Source: Deltaproteobacteria bacterium (lineage in GTDB: Bacteria; Bdellovibrionota_C; UBA2361; SZUA-149; JADZAE01). From it: DNA of 64,000 nucleotides. The stretch is taken from assembly GCA_020852715.1 (NCBI GenBank), contig JADZAE010000052.1:1-64000 (forward strand). The letters are read 5' to 3'. Position numbers and translations under genes: made by a program. Numbering within the stretch: position 1 is the first letter of the stretch; every line of letters begins with the position of its first letter. Under the pieces are notes generated by a model. The model was not told where the DNA came from. It saw only the letters and a list, made by a program, of their open reading frames with translations, and searched no databases. Below, piece by piece: positions 56,126 to 64,000 of the stretch.

Positions 56126-56742
56126 ATGTTAGCCTGGTCGGGGCTGCCCTTTTATGGCTAGTAACATTTGCTTTTAAACCAGCGAATTTTTGGCTGCTCA
56201 TGAGCCTCAATACCCTGGCGCTACTTTGTAGCGCCAGGGTGCTAGGCAATGGCAGCTGGTGGAGGTCATCTGAATGGAGTAAAGGGAATATATTTCTCGG
56301 CTTGTTTTCGGCTTTGCTTCTTTGGTGTATTTTTTTTGCCGGACATTATTTTATGTCGGCAGTTTATAGTTTCTTTTATCAGGACACCGATGCTTGGAGA
56401 GGGCAAATATTTTCTGTTTACAATAACGCTCTGGGAACACCAAAATGGCTAATCGCTCTGCTTCTTGTTTTTCCCATCGCTTCCGGCGAAGAAATCTATT
56501 GGCGCGCAGCTGCCCAAAAACTAATGGCGGGAAAATATGGCCCAATAAAAGGGTTATTGATAACTCTTGCTATCTATGTCCTGATTCATTTACCGGCACT
56601 TAATTTTGCCCTGCTTATCGCTGCATTTATCTGTGGATTATATTGGGGCTTAATGTATCTTTATTTTAAGTCAATTGTGCCCGGTTTAATTTCCCATATT
56701 GTCTGGGATGTGCTGATCTTCATTATTTGGCCAATCGCATAA
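56095..56742 (+). CDS. CPBP-family intramembrane glutamic protease
   Basis: A 215-residue membrane protein with about seven hydrophobic segments. The CPBP/Abi signature is present: GEEIYWRAAAQKL (EExxxR), HLPALNF and HIVWDVLIF, giving two Glu and two His of the active site. Homologues process prenylated or membrane proteins; neighbourhood to the prenyltransferase is interesting but may be incidental. The start overlaps the MenA-like gene by 31 nt. Last gene of the operon, convergent with the GH26-like gene. Confidence 0.85.
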   Translation: MENNRKYLFLNVSLVGAALLWLVTFAFKPANFWLLMSLNTLALLCSARVLGNGSWWRSSEWSKGNIFLGLFSALLLWCIFFAGHYFMSAVYSFFYQDTDAWRGQIFSVYNNALGTPKWLIALLLVFPIASGEEIYWRAAAQKLMAGKYGPIKGLLITLAIYVLIHLPALNFALLIAAFICGLYWGLMYLYFKSIVPGLISHIVWDVLIFIIWPIA

Positions 56743-56795
56743 ATCCTGGTTATCCGCTTATTGATTACGGGTTTAGACTACTGCCGTTTTTAGGT

Positions 56796-57902
56796 TTAGC
56801 GAGCCTGAAACTCAGGTCTAGCCACCCAAAACGGATTAGCAACTTTATCTTTATATACCTCGACAGTAGTGTCGTCGGCTGTCAAACGCAAATTGCTGTA
56901 GCTTTCATCTCCGTTTTGCCAGCGCTCATGCCAATAAATAGCCCCTTTAAGACGGGGGAATTCTGAACTTGAGAACCTGTCTATCGCTTCACCAATCCAC
57001 TTGGCTTGACTACCACTTTCCGGAAAATGACCAACTCCCCATTCTCCTAAAATCACCGGCTTAGAAGAGTCGATCTTTAGTAATTCCTCATAAAATGGAT
57101 GAAAGGATTGCTTAAATTCTATCCAACCGACATTGGGATATTGTTGTCCGTAAGCACTCATCGCCAACCAATCAACATAATCTGACCCGGGGTAATAATT
57201 GGCCATATTATTCCACCACGGTTCGTAAGGATCGGAAGTATTGTTTGCATGAAAAACCCATTCGACATTACTCACGCCACGTGCCCGGAAACGATCAACG
57301 ATATATTTATACGTGCGAATAAAATTTTTCGGGCCTTCGTATTTAGCCGGATTGGAATTAGCAACTAGTTTTCCGCCGCCATGGAATATTCCCGACCAAG
57401 GGAACCAATTTCCATTCATTTCAATGCCCCAAGCTAATAATATAGGTTTACCATGCGCTTTCGCTCCATCAGCCCACATGTCAATATATGTGTCATGTTC
57501 ACCCTTGAGAATACTGTATAGATTAAAACGATTATATTTTTTTTCTGACCACTCATCCCTATCCCAAGGGTTCCAAAATACCAAAGGCACAGCACCGTAT
57601 GCTGCAATAATCTCTAGATTCTTCTTAGGAAAAACATTTCTTCCCCAGTAGCTGGAAGAAGCAATAAGTGCCTGCTTTTTGCCGACCAACTCTTCAAACT
57701 CTTCGATAGCTTCCAAGGTTACATCATCTTCATAATCGCCAAAATCAACATAAGCACCGGTATAGGCTCCCTGCGACGGTGCGGCTAAGCGGACATTCCC
57801 CTTGATTTCTCTTTCCTTATTTACTAAATTATTACGCTGACTCTTGGAGCAACCGGTTACAAGCAAAACTACTACTGCCACTACTATCACTAAAGTTTTC
57901 AT
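56796..57902 (-). CDS. GH26-like glycoside hydrolase lipoprotein
   Basis: A 368-residue lipoprotein: signal peptide and lipobox LVTGC with C18 as the lipidated residue. The (beta/alpha)8 body resembles GH26 mannanase-type hydrolases. WGIEMNGNWFPW (acid/base E161) and VILGEWGVGHF (nucleophile E287) are the catalytic strands. The family usually has His before the first Glu; here it is Ile, so substrate or activity may be altered. Its end abuts the synthase gene: the start overlaps that gene's stop by 4 nt, so it probably trims the secreted polymer. Confidence 0.8.
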   Translation of the reverse strand: MKTLVIVVAVVVLLVTGCSKSQRNNLVNKEREIKGNVRLAAPSQGAYTGAYVDFGDYEDDVTLEAIEEFEELVGKKQALIASSSYWGRNVFPKKNLEIIAAYGAVPLVFWNPWDRDEWSEKKYNRFNLYSILKGEHDTYIDMWADGAKAHGKPILLAWGIEMNGNWFPWSGIFHGGGKLVANSNPAKYEGPKNFIRTYKYIVDRFRARGVSNVEWVFHANNTSDPYEPWWNNMANYYPGSDYVDWLAMSAYGQQYPNVGWIEFKQSFHPFYEELLKIDSSKPVILGEWGVGHFPESGSQAKWIGEAIDRFSSSEFPRLKGAIYWHERWQNGDESYSNLRLTADDTTVEVYKDKVANPFWVARPEFQAR

Positions 57903-60900
57903 AAAGAAGCTACCTTTCTTACGTGCATCTCTCCCGTTTCCGAGACTACTCTTGCTACATTACCCTGTCTTTCTAGTTTACCCCAGCCCATCCAGGCACC
58001 TTTCATCACGCGAATGATAGAACACCATACGGCATAGGCAAGCAGCGGCCTATATAACAGACGCATTGGAATAATATATAGGGCATTTTTTAAAGGCTCT
58101 TTCTCCATCAGGCAAGCTAAAACAGCAAGCGTTAGATCGACAATTAAAAATACTATGGCATAACCGACAATAGAACTACCCGTACCCACCAATATAGAAC
58201 CTAACAACATAAAATCAACTAAGGGTATTAAAGCCACCAAAAAAAGCTGAAAAAACCAAATGCTAGGTAAACTAAAATAACCAAGCCCCGGCTTTTGGGA
58301 AGTAAATAGCAAATCACGATGCTTCCATAAGCACTGTACTGTTCCAAATGCCCAACGCGTTCTTTGTTTAGCCAACCCGGCTATTGTCTCCGGAGCTTCT
58401 GTCCATGCGATCGCCTCCGGGCAATAGTCGATACGATAACCTAAGCGATGCAATTGCAATGTTAAATCAGTATCTTCTGCTAAAGTGGCATCTGATATGC
58501 CACCAGCTTCGATTACGGCAGATTTTCTAAATGCGCACACTGCACCGGGAACAACAGTAATACAGTCCCAAGATGTGTAAGCACGCCGATCTAAATTAAA
58601 TCCACAAATATATTCGAGATTCTGAAAGCGAGCTAACCATTTGCTGGTATTTCCTACCTTAACATGACCCGACACGGCCCCAATATTCGGACGTAAAATA
58701 GCAGCTACTAACAATCTAATTGTCTGACTTTCAAACTGGGTATCAGCATCAAGCATGACTAAAATTTCATACCGTGCTTCACGAATGGCACATTGTAGTG
58801 CTTTTGCTTTTCCCTGATTTGGTTGGCAAATCAAACGAACTTGCTTATGCTCAGCAGTCAATTTACTAACCACCACAGCCGTATCATCTTTGGATCCATC
58901 ATCGACTACCAAAATCTCTAATGCCCCTTGATAATCAGATTTCAACAACGACATAATAGTCGAGCGAATTACTTTTCCTTCGTTGTAAGCGGCAATTAAT
59001 ATAGATACTGGTGGCCTAATCGCAGGGTTATCATTCTGCTCAGTGCTGGTGAAATATTTATGCTTCAATGAAAGATAAATAACAATTAACGAACGAAGCA
59101 TTACTAACACTGTTGCCGCTATCATGAAGGCCCAAATATAACCTTCAATATAGTAAAGGATAGCGAATCCAGCGTTAGCCACGGCCTGCTGAGAATCTTT
59201 AGTGGGCACAGGCATCAGTGCTGCCGGAGTTGATCCAACTAATGTTGATAAAGGAACTATCTCATCACCACGACGGCGTAGATAATCGATTATCTGTGGC
59301 AAAGCTTCTACCGTTTTCGATCTATCTCCGCCGGCATCATGGAAAAGCAATACGTTTCCCTCCCGTCGTCGTTCTTTAATACGCCGCAAAAGCTCGTTTA
59401 CCTCTGGCTCCTGCCAATCTTCCGAATCAATGCTTTGCATTACAACAAGATAGCCTAGACGCTGGGCGACTTCTAATGCCGTACATTCCTTAATATTCGC
59501 AGGTTTAACGTCAGCATTGTAAGGTGGCCGAAAAAGAGTGGTTACATGTCCGGTAATACTTTCAATTATTCGCTGTGTAGCATTTAACTCTAGCATCGCT
59601 CGGCGCTGAGACATTTCCGCAAGATTAGCATGAGTGTATGAGTGATTACCAATTTCATGGCCCTCAGCATATATGCGTTTGACAATATCCGGATAACTGG
59701 CAGCATTTTGGCCGACAAGAAAAAAAGCCGCTTTGACGTTTTTCTCTTTTAAGACATCAAGAATTTGCGCTGTATATTCAGGGTCAGGTCCATCATCAAA
59801 AGTAATAGCGATCTGATTAGAATTTTTTGCCCCTTGATGCCACATCAAAGGATAACGAGGATACTGAAGATATTCCTCTTTCCATAATCCATCTTCACCT
59901 TGAGTAATTTTTCTCTTACCAATACTGTTTGCCGAATCATAGTCAACAAATTCACCCAAGCCGACATGGGATAAAGTTGCTTCTGTCTCCAGGGTCTCAA
60001 GCTGTGAAGTGGTTAAATGTCCTTCTTGAGCAAGCACATTCCATAATGCCGGATCCTCCGTTCCTAAGCGAAATACAGCAACTCCTCCCGCACCAGAAGT
60101 AAGAACTCTTGTATATTGATTACGAAATGTAAGCGCATCCAGAAATAAGACAGTATGGCTTTGCCCATCGTCTAAATAGGAAAAATGTAGTCCTTGATTG
60201 TCATATCCTGATGATAACGATCCTAGGTTTGCGTGATAAGCGCGACTCATAACATCAGCAAAGCCAATTTGCTGTGCCGCCTCATTGGGAGCCCAGTCAT
60301 AGCCAAAGTTACCAAGTGCAAATATCCACTTCTTGGCATCCCCTCGCTGAGTTAACGCATTGAGCCATTCCTCAAACCATTTTTGTGATGAAATCTGTCC
60401 CGGCTCTTTTTCGCTGGTCTCGTCAAACATCCGCGCCACAAACTTATCAATCGTTAGCGCCAGACGATCGATGTCATAGATATTCATGTCGGAGTTAATG
60501 GGAATAGTGAGCCAAAGCTCTAAATCCATTTCGTGCAAACGTTCTGCCACATAGAAAAGCAGCTCGGTCATCTGCGGCTTGTATCTGGCATCTAACAACT
60601 CCCAATCAAGCAGCACCCCACTAGCACTGCTTGCCTTGAGTTTTTTAATAAGCGCAGAAGCAAAAATCTCTTGTTTGCTCCGTGTTGCTAGAATTAGATT
60701 TTCAACAGCATCCGAATGCCATGTGTCGTTATCTAAATTTGTCAGCAAAGGAATAAGTTTTATATTATTTTCTTTTGCTAAATCAACTACCTTGGCTGAA
60801 CTCTGACCTAGAAACTTGCCTGAAGAATTTTTCATAATGAACCATTCAGGCGTCAAATGAGTTAAGTGTTCAGCGTTATTTTTTAAAGAATTATAACTTT

Positions 60901-61222
60901 GCTCATCCCAATCGACGTAATAGCCAAGGCGCACCTGCTGACTTTCGTTTGGCAAAATATTTTTTCTTTGTTCTGGAGCTGACTTAAGTATTTTAGCTGG
61001 AGAAATTTGATCCTTTATCACTTCACTATTACCAAGGAGGACCTTCAGCTCATCGGCTGGATCAATTTCAGTGGGGCGACGCATGAAAGGAGTAACATAG
61101 ATAGAACGAATAAAGACTATTACGCTAACAAATACTATAATTACGCCGCAGATTATTAACCGGCGTAAACGCCCCCAACGTTTGCCTCGATGGTCAAAAA
61201 AAACAAAATTATTTTTGTCCAC
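57899..61222 (-). CDS. GH18 - polysaccharide deacetylase - GT2 synthase fusion
   Basis: A 1107-residue three-domain protein: membrane helix (~20-40); GH18-like domain (~95-430, catalytic SGVLLDWELLD near 202-210); NodB deacetylase (~470-650; TFDDGPD, HSYTH, RPPY, FHDAGG); membrane segments (~685-718); processive GT2 (~738-970; VVDDGSKDD, DADT, AEDTD, QRTRW); and C-terminal helices. It should polymerise a beta-linked aminosugar such as GlcNAc and deacetylate it during export. GTG start, GAGG upstream, 10 bp after the porin stop. Comparable to PgaBC functions in one chain. Confidence 0.88.
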   Translation of the reverse strand: MDKNNFVFFDHRGKRWGRLRRLIICGVIIVFVSVIVFIRSIYVTPFMRRPTEIDPADELKVLLGNSEVIKDQISPAKILKSAPEQRKNILPNESQQVRLGYYVDWDEQSYNSLKNNAEHLTHLTPEWFIMKNSSGKFLGQSSAKVVDLAKENNIKLIPLLTNLDNDTWHSDAVENLILATRSKQEIFASALIKKLKASSASGVLLDWELLDARYKPQMTELLFYVAERLHEMDLELWLTIPINSDMNIYDIDRLALTIDKFVARMFDETSEKEPGQISSQKWFEEWLNALTQRGDAKKWIFALGNFGYDWAPNEAAQQIGFADVMSRAYHANLGSLSSGYDNQGLHFSYLDDGQSHTVLFLDALTFRNQYTRVLTSGAGGVAVFRLGTEDPALWNVLAQEGHLTTSQLETLETEATLSHVGLGEFVDYDSANSIGKRKITQGEDGLWKEEYLQYPRYPLMWHQGAKNSNQIAITFDDGPDPEYTAQILDVLKEKNVKAAFFLVGQNAASYPDIVKRIYAEGHEIGNHSYTHANLAEMSQRRAMLELNATQRIIESITGHVTTLFRPPYNADVKPANIKECTALEVAQRLGYLVVMQSIDSEDWQEPEVNELLRRIKERRREGNVLLFHDAGGDRSKTVEALPQIIDYLRRRGDEIVPLSTLVGSTPAALMPVPTKDSQQAVANAGFAILYYIEGYIWAFMIAATVLVMLRSLIVIYLSLKHKYFTSTEQNDNPAIRPPVSILIAAYNEGKVIRSTIMSLLKSDYQGALEILVVDDGSKDDTAVVVSKLTAEHKQVRLICQPNQGKAKALQCAIREARYEILVMLDADTQFESQTIRLLVAAILRPNIGAVSGHVKVGNTSKWLARFQNLEYICGFNLDRRAYTSWDCITVVPGAVCAFRKSAVIEAGGISDATLAEDTDLTLQLHRLGYRIDYCPEAIAWTEAPETIAGLAKQRTRWAFGTVQCLWKHRDLLFTSQKPGLGYFSLPSIWFFQLFLVALIPLVDFMLLGSILVGTGSSIVGYAIVFLIVDLTLAVLACLMEKEPLKNALYIIPMRLLYRPLLAYAVWCSIIRVMKGAWMGWGKLERQGNVARVVSETGEMHVRKVASL

Positions 61223-61232
61223 CGCCCTTACC

Positions 61233-62399
61233 TCAAATGATCATTTCCATGCGCAAAGTAAATACCCAGGCATCGTCCAAAAGAGGATCAGCACCAGGGT
61301 TAACAACATACTGCAAATCGGGTTGCAAATAGAGAAAATCCAGAAGCTTAGCTTTATATGTGAGCTCATAAGAAGTTTCAGCGTAGTCGAATCCCGAACT
61401 ACGCGCCATAGAACTTAACTTAGCAGTAGCAAAGCCTAGTGATAAAGTATCTTCGCTTCTCCCGCTAATTGGCCCAAAGATTGTTAGTCCACCACCATAG
61501 TAATTAGAGACGGCATTTCTCTCGTCATCTGCATATCCAATCTGAACAAAAATACCGACATCCTGTTCTTCAAACTGACACAATCTTCTCTCTCCAATAA
61601 AATATACTCCCCAATTATTGTGAATGGTTTGCTCATCACTAAGCTCAAGTGGCTTAGTGTGGTACCAATAGCCCAAACCATACTTCCTATAGGGCGATTC
61701 ATTATTTTCCGGATCATTAACTAGTCCTAATTCTGTGGCATAGTAGATACCATCATCGCTACCCAATTTGACACGCGTTCCGCGGCTATGATTAGGATCC
61801 CCTGGCGTACCATCTTGAATAATACCCTGTGCATATATCCCGTCTGCCTTCCATCTAAGCTCCAGTGCCGGAGCCGTCGTATCAGGTGTTAAACTGGGTG
61901 TTACTTGTGAAATATCGTAGCCAATGCCAAAAGAGCCATTAAACAAAGTCTGGGCATATTCTAGAACAGAAAATTCGGCGTTTACGTCTCGCAATCCAAT
62001 TAGCGCAGTTAATTGTTCGGCATATAATGATTGTTCATAGTAAGCTTCAAATACGCGAAAAGTTTCTTCTCCTTCGATATTGCTAGTGCCCTGCATATCT
62101 CCAACGTATTTACTGGGCTGTTCGCCAAAATACCCCAGAAAATATGTTACCAAGGATCCACCCTCCCAAAGTCCTGACTTTTCCGTATCTAAAGTCAGAA
62201 CTAAATCAAACTCCCCACTGGCCAGAGTCCCTTCTTTTTGCCCACCATGAAGATTACTAACCATTTGCTCAAAAATAGATGCTTCTAGTAATAACGGACT
62301 TTCTATTTGTTCATTACTTTCTTGCGACAAAGCTGCTGAATTTAAGGATAAACTTATTCCAAATATTACAAAAAATGATAATTTCCCTTTCATCCCCAC
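61233..62399 (-). CDS. OprB-like carbohydrate porin
   Basis: A 388-residue outer-membrane protein with a signal peptide (KLSFFVIFGISLSLNSAALSQ). The body is beta-rich with alternating aromatic residues and a terminal hydrophobic-aromatic strand (WVFTLRMEMII). The GSLVTYFLGYFG and EQSLYAEQLTALIGLRDVN regions match carbohydrate-selective OprB porins. It may carry sugars inward, but its operon with the synthase suggests a role in export of the polymer. First gene of the three-gene unit. Confidence 0.82.
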   Translation of the reverse strand: MGMKGKLSFFVIFGISLSLNSAALSQESNEQIESPLLLEASIFEQMVSNLHGGQKEGTLASGEFDLVLTLDTEKSGLWEGGSLVTYFLGYFGEQPSKYVGDMQGTSNIEGEETFRVFEAYYEQSLYAEQLTALIGLRDVNAEFSVLEYAQTLFNGSFGIGYDISQVTPSLTPDTTAPALELRWKADGIYAQGIIQDGTPGDPNHSRGTRVKLGSDDGIYYATELGLVNDPENNESPYRKYGLGYWYHTKPLELSDEQTIHNNWGVYFIGERRLCQFEEQDVGIFVQIGYADDERNAVSNYYGGGLTIFGPISGRSEDTLSLGFATAKLSSMARSSGFDYAETSYELTYKAKLLDFLYLQPDLQYVVNPGADPLLDDAWVFTLRMEMII

Positions 62400-62612
62400 A
62401 CCTTAGATAATTTTAGATAATAACGACTGCTATTTTCCTTACTAATAGCAAACCAAACAATAAGTCAACATCGCTTATGATTTCAGCTAGTTCCCTGGCC
62501 TATAAACACCCCTGGCAACTAGATATAGCTTGCAATTATAATAATCGCTGGGGTTTTAGAAATTTGCTAATCGGAAATGACTTTATATTAGAGGCTGCAA
62601 TTTTGCTTTGCA

Positions 62613-62635
62613 AAGCTTGCCCTGTAAGGGAGCTT
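62613..62635. repeat. Imperfect palindrome upstream of dnaE
   Basis: AAGCTTGCCCT-GTA-AGGGAGCTT, an imperfect dyad between the divergent porin and dnaE genes, about 57 bp before dnaE. It could be an operator; the remainder of the 290-bp intergenic region shows nothing clear. Confidence 0.45.
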
Positions 62636-62691
62636 CTGTATAGGAGTTCAGTAAAACCATCAATGGTTACGAAAAGCTTTAGTAGGTAGGC

Positions 62692-64000
62692 ATGTCAAAT
62701 TTCGTTCATCTGCACCTTCATACTCAATACAGCGTTCTTGATGGTGCAATTAAAATTTCCAATCTCGTAAAAAAACTTAAAGAAGATCAGCACCATGCTG
62801 TGGCGATTACTGACCATGGTGTTATGCACGGTGTGATCGAGTTTTACCAGGCAATGCGTGCCGAGAATATTAAGCCAATTATCGGCTGTGAAGTCTATAT
62901 CACTCCGGGGAGCCGCTTTGATCGAACCTTTAAGGGGCACGGTGGCGCGCCGACTCACCATTTGACGCTGCTCGCGCAAAACCAAATCGGCTACAAAAAT
63001 TTATGTAAGCTGGTCGGCTTGTCTTACTTGGAAGGCTTCTATTTTAAACCAAGAATAGATCATGAGCTGTTAAAACAATGTAACGAGGGCCTGATTTGCT
63101 TAAGTGGGTGTCTGGCTTGCGAAATTTCTTCCTATGCCGAGGTAGAAGACATTGAAGGTGGGCGAAAGCTCATGAATTATTATTTAGATTGCTTTGGTGA
63201 TCGTTTTTACCTTGAACTACAGCCACATGAGATGAAAGAGCAGAAGAATCTCAATCATTTTTCAATGCAGCTGGCGAAAGAATTCAACATTTCATTGGTG
63301 GCTACCAATGATTGCCACTATCTTTCCGCGGACGACAAGTATGCCCAAGAAGTTTTAATGTGTGTTTCCACCGGCAAGATCATCACTGACACCAACCGCT
63401 TACAACATCTGGATTGCAACTTGCACGTAAAAACCGAAACAGAGATGTTTCAGGAATTCGCCGGCATAGAAGAGGCGGTGCGCAATAGTGTAAAAATAGC
63501 TGAACGCTGCAATTTGGAATTTGATTTCAGCACTTACCGCATGCCTAAGTATTCTCCACCCGAGGGGATTGCAATTGATGACTTTTTTGCCAACGCTGCC
63601 CGTGAGGGATTGGACGCGCGCATCAAACAATATGAACAAAGAAAACATCCCTTAAGTGAACAATTACAAAAAGATTATCATGCACGCCTAGAAGAAGAGA
63701 TCGCCTTAATCAAGCAAATGGGCTTTGCCGGATATTTTCTTGTAGTTTCTGATTTCATCCGCTGGGCAAAATCAAATGATGTTCCCGTTGGGCCGGGTCG
63801 CGGCAGTGCTGCCGGCTCGCTGGTGGCTTATGCGATGTTTATTACGGAAATTGATCCTCTCCCATACAAGCTTCTATTTGAACGTTTTTTAAATCCTGAT
63901 CGTATCAGCTTGCCGGATATTGACGTAGATTTTTGCATTAATGGCCGCGACAAAGTAATCGACTATGTGTGCAATAAATACGGCAAAGATAAAGTAGCCC
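62692..64000 (+). CDS. dnaE: DNA polymerase III alpha subunit (5' part, runs off window)
   Basis: At least 436 codons, open to the end of the window. The PHP domain begins at once ([29 protein letters not shown]), followed by CEVYITPG and CLSGCLACE. The polymerase palm then starts with [34 protein letters not shown] and [10 protein letters not shown], with catalytic aspartates. This is the replicative polymerase of Gram-negative DnaE type. ATG with GTAGG upstream. Partial only because of the window edge. Confidence 0.95.
   Translation, partial: MSNFVHLHLHTQYSVLDGAIKISNLVKKLKEDQHHAVAITDHGVMHGVIEFYQAMRAENIKPIIGCEVYITPGSRFDRTFKGHGGAPTHHLTLLAQNQIGYKNLCKLVGLSYLEGFYFKPRIDHELLKQCNEGLICLSGCLACEISSYAEVEDIEGGRKLMNYYLDCFGDRFYLELQPHEMKEQKNLNHFSMQLAKEFNISLVATNDCHYLSADDKYAQEVLMCVSTGKIITDTNRLQHLDCNLHVKTETEMFQEFAGIEEAVRNSVKIAERCNLEFDFSTYRMPKYSPPEGIAIDDFFANAAREGLDARIKQYEQRKHPLSEQLQKDYHARLEEEIALIKQMGFAGYFLVVSDFIRWAKSNDVPVGPGRGSAAGSLVAYAMFITEIDPLPYKLLFERFLNPDRISLPDIDVDFCINGRDKVIDYVCNKYGKDKVA

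Noticed and set aside
62477-62689. 70-codon plus-strand frame before dnaE
   Set aside because: Poor composition, no RBS; covers the probable promoter region of dnaE.
1-64000. tRNA, rRNA, CRISPR arrays, insertion sequences, prophage genes
   Set aside because: No T-loop signature, rRNA core, regularly spaced repeats, transposase or phage structural gene was seen.

Overview
The window comes from a Gram-negative bacterium of modest GC content. The evidence is an OprB-type porin with a signal peptide, a lipobox lipoprotein, a Wzm/Wzt-type polysaccharide exporter and remnants of type IV pilus-like minor pilins. It carries both an oxygen-indifferent (class II, B12-dependent) and an oxygen-sensitive (class III, glycyl-radical) ribonucleotide reductase, a bacteriohemerythrin, an iron-sulfur fumarase and a MenA-like prenyltransferase. 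This suits a facultative or microaerophilic life with menaquinone respiration. I cannot place the lineage from the sequence alone; there is no rRNA or tRNA that I can recognise.

Layout. 0.1-3.5 kb: RNase HI, an orphan BrnA-like regulator and membrane proteins. 3.8-4.4 kb: two tandem mini-proteins with DnaJ-type zinc-finger motifs. 4.5-8.4 kb: nrdD - redoxin - nrdG operon behind a promoter covered by two NrdR boxes. 8.7-10.6 kb: poorly known small genes, one split by an in-frame TGA, and a carbonic-anhydrase-like protein. 10.9-12.9 kb: DedA protein, a metal-hydrolase-like protein and a ribosome hibernation factor. 13-13.7 kb: MenAT1-like nucleotidyltransferase toxin-antitoxin pair. 13.9-17.5 kb: nrdJ, again behind paired NrdR boxes. 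17.77-17.94 kb: a 58-residue cysteine-rich gene whose 3' end is duplicated. 18.1-42.3 kb: a large surface-glycan locus. It has glycosyltransferases, LegB/LegC/PglD-like amino-sugar genes, GT-C/YfhO membrane enzymes, a giant multidomain methyltransferase-glycosyltransferase, an ABC exporter and a Wzx-like flippase, plus a glycan-related pseudogene. 42.4-44.5 kb: two decayed pilin-like genes. 44.5-45.2 kb: a highly structured non-coding stretch. 45.4-49.2 kb: yajQ, hemerythrin, recD2 and a decayed patatin gene. 49.2-56.7 kb: SpmA-SpmB fusion, KefB-type antiporter, and a fumarase - CDF - MenA - CPBP protease operon. 56.8-62.4 kb: a second exopolysaccharide unit (OprB porin, GH18-deacetylase-GT2 fusion, GH26-like lipoprotein). 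62.7 kb to the end: start of dnaE.

How the genes fit together. The two reductases share a regulatory signature (paired NrdR boxes about three helical turns apart), so dNTP supply under both oxygen regimes is probably controlled by one repressor. The glycan locus can make a nucleotide-activated 2,4-diamino-6-deoxy sugar, build chains on a lipid carrier and export them by more than one route. The 57-62 kb unit looks like a self-contained synthase-modifier-porin system for a partly deacetylated polymer. Four to five genes are disrupted by stops, frameshifts or deletions, all in surface, glycan or lipase functions or in an unknown gene. This suggests recent relaxed selection on surface traits.
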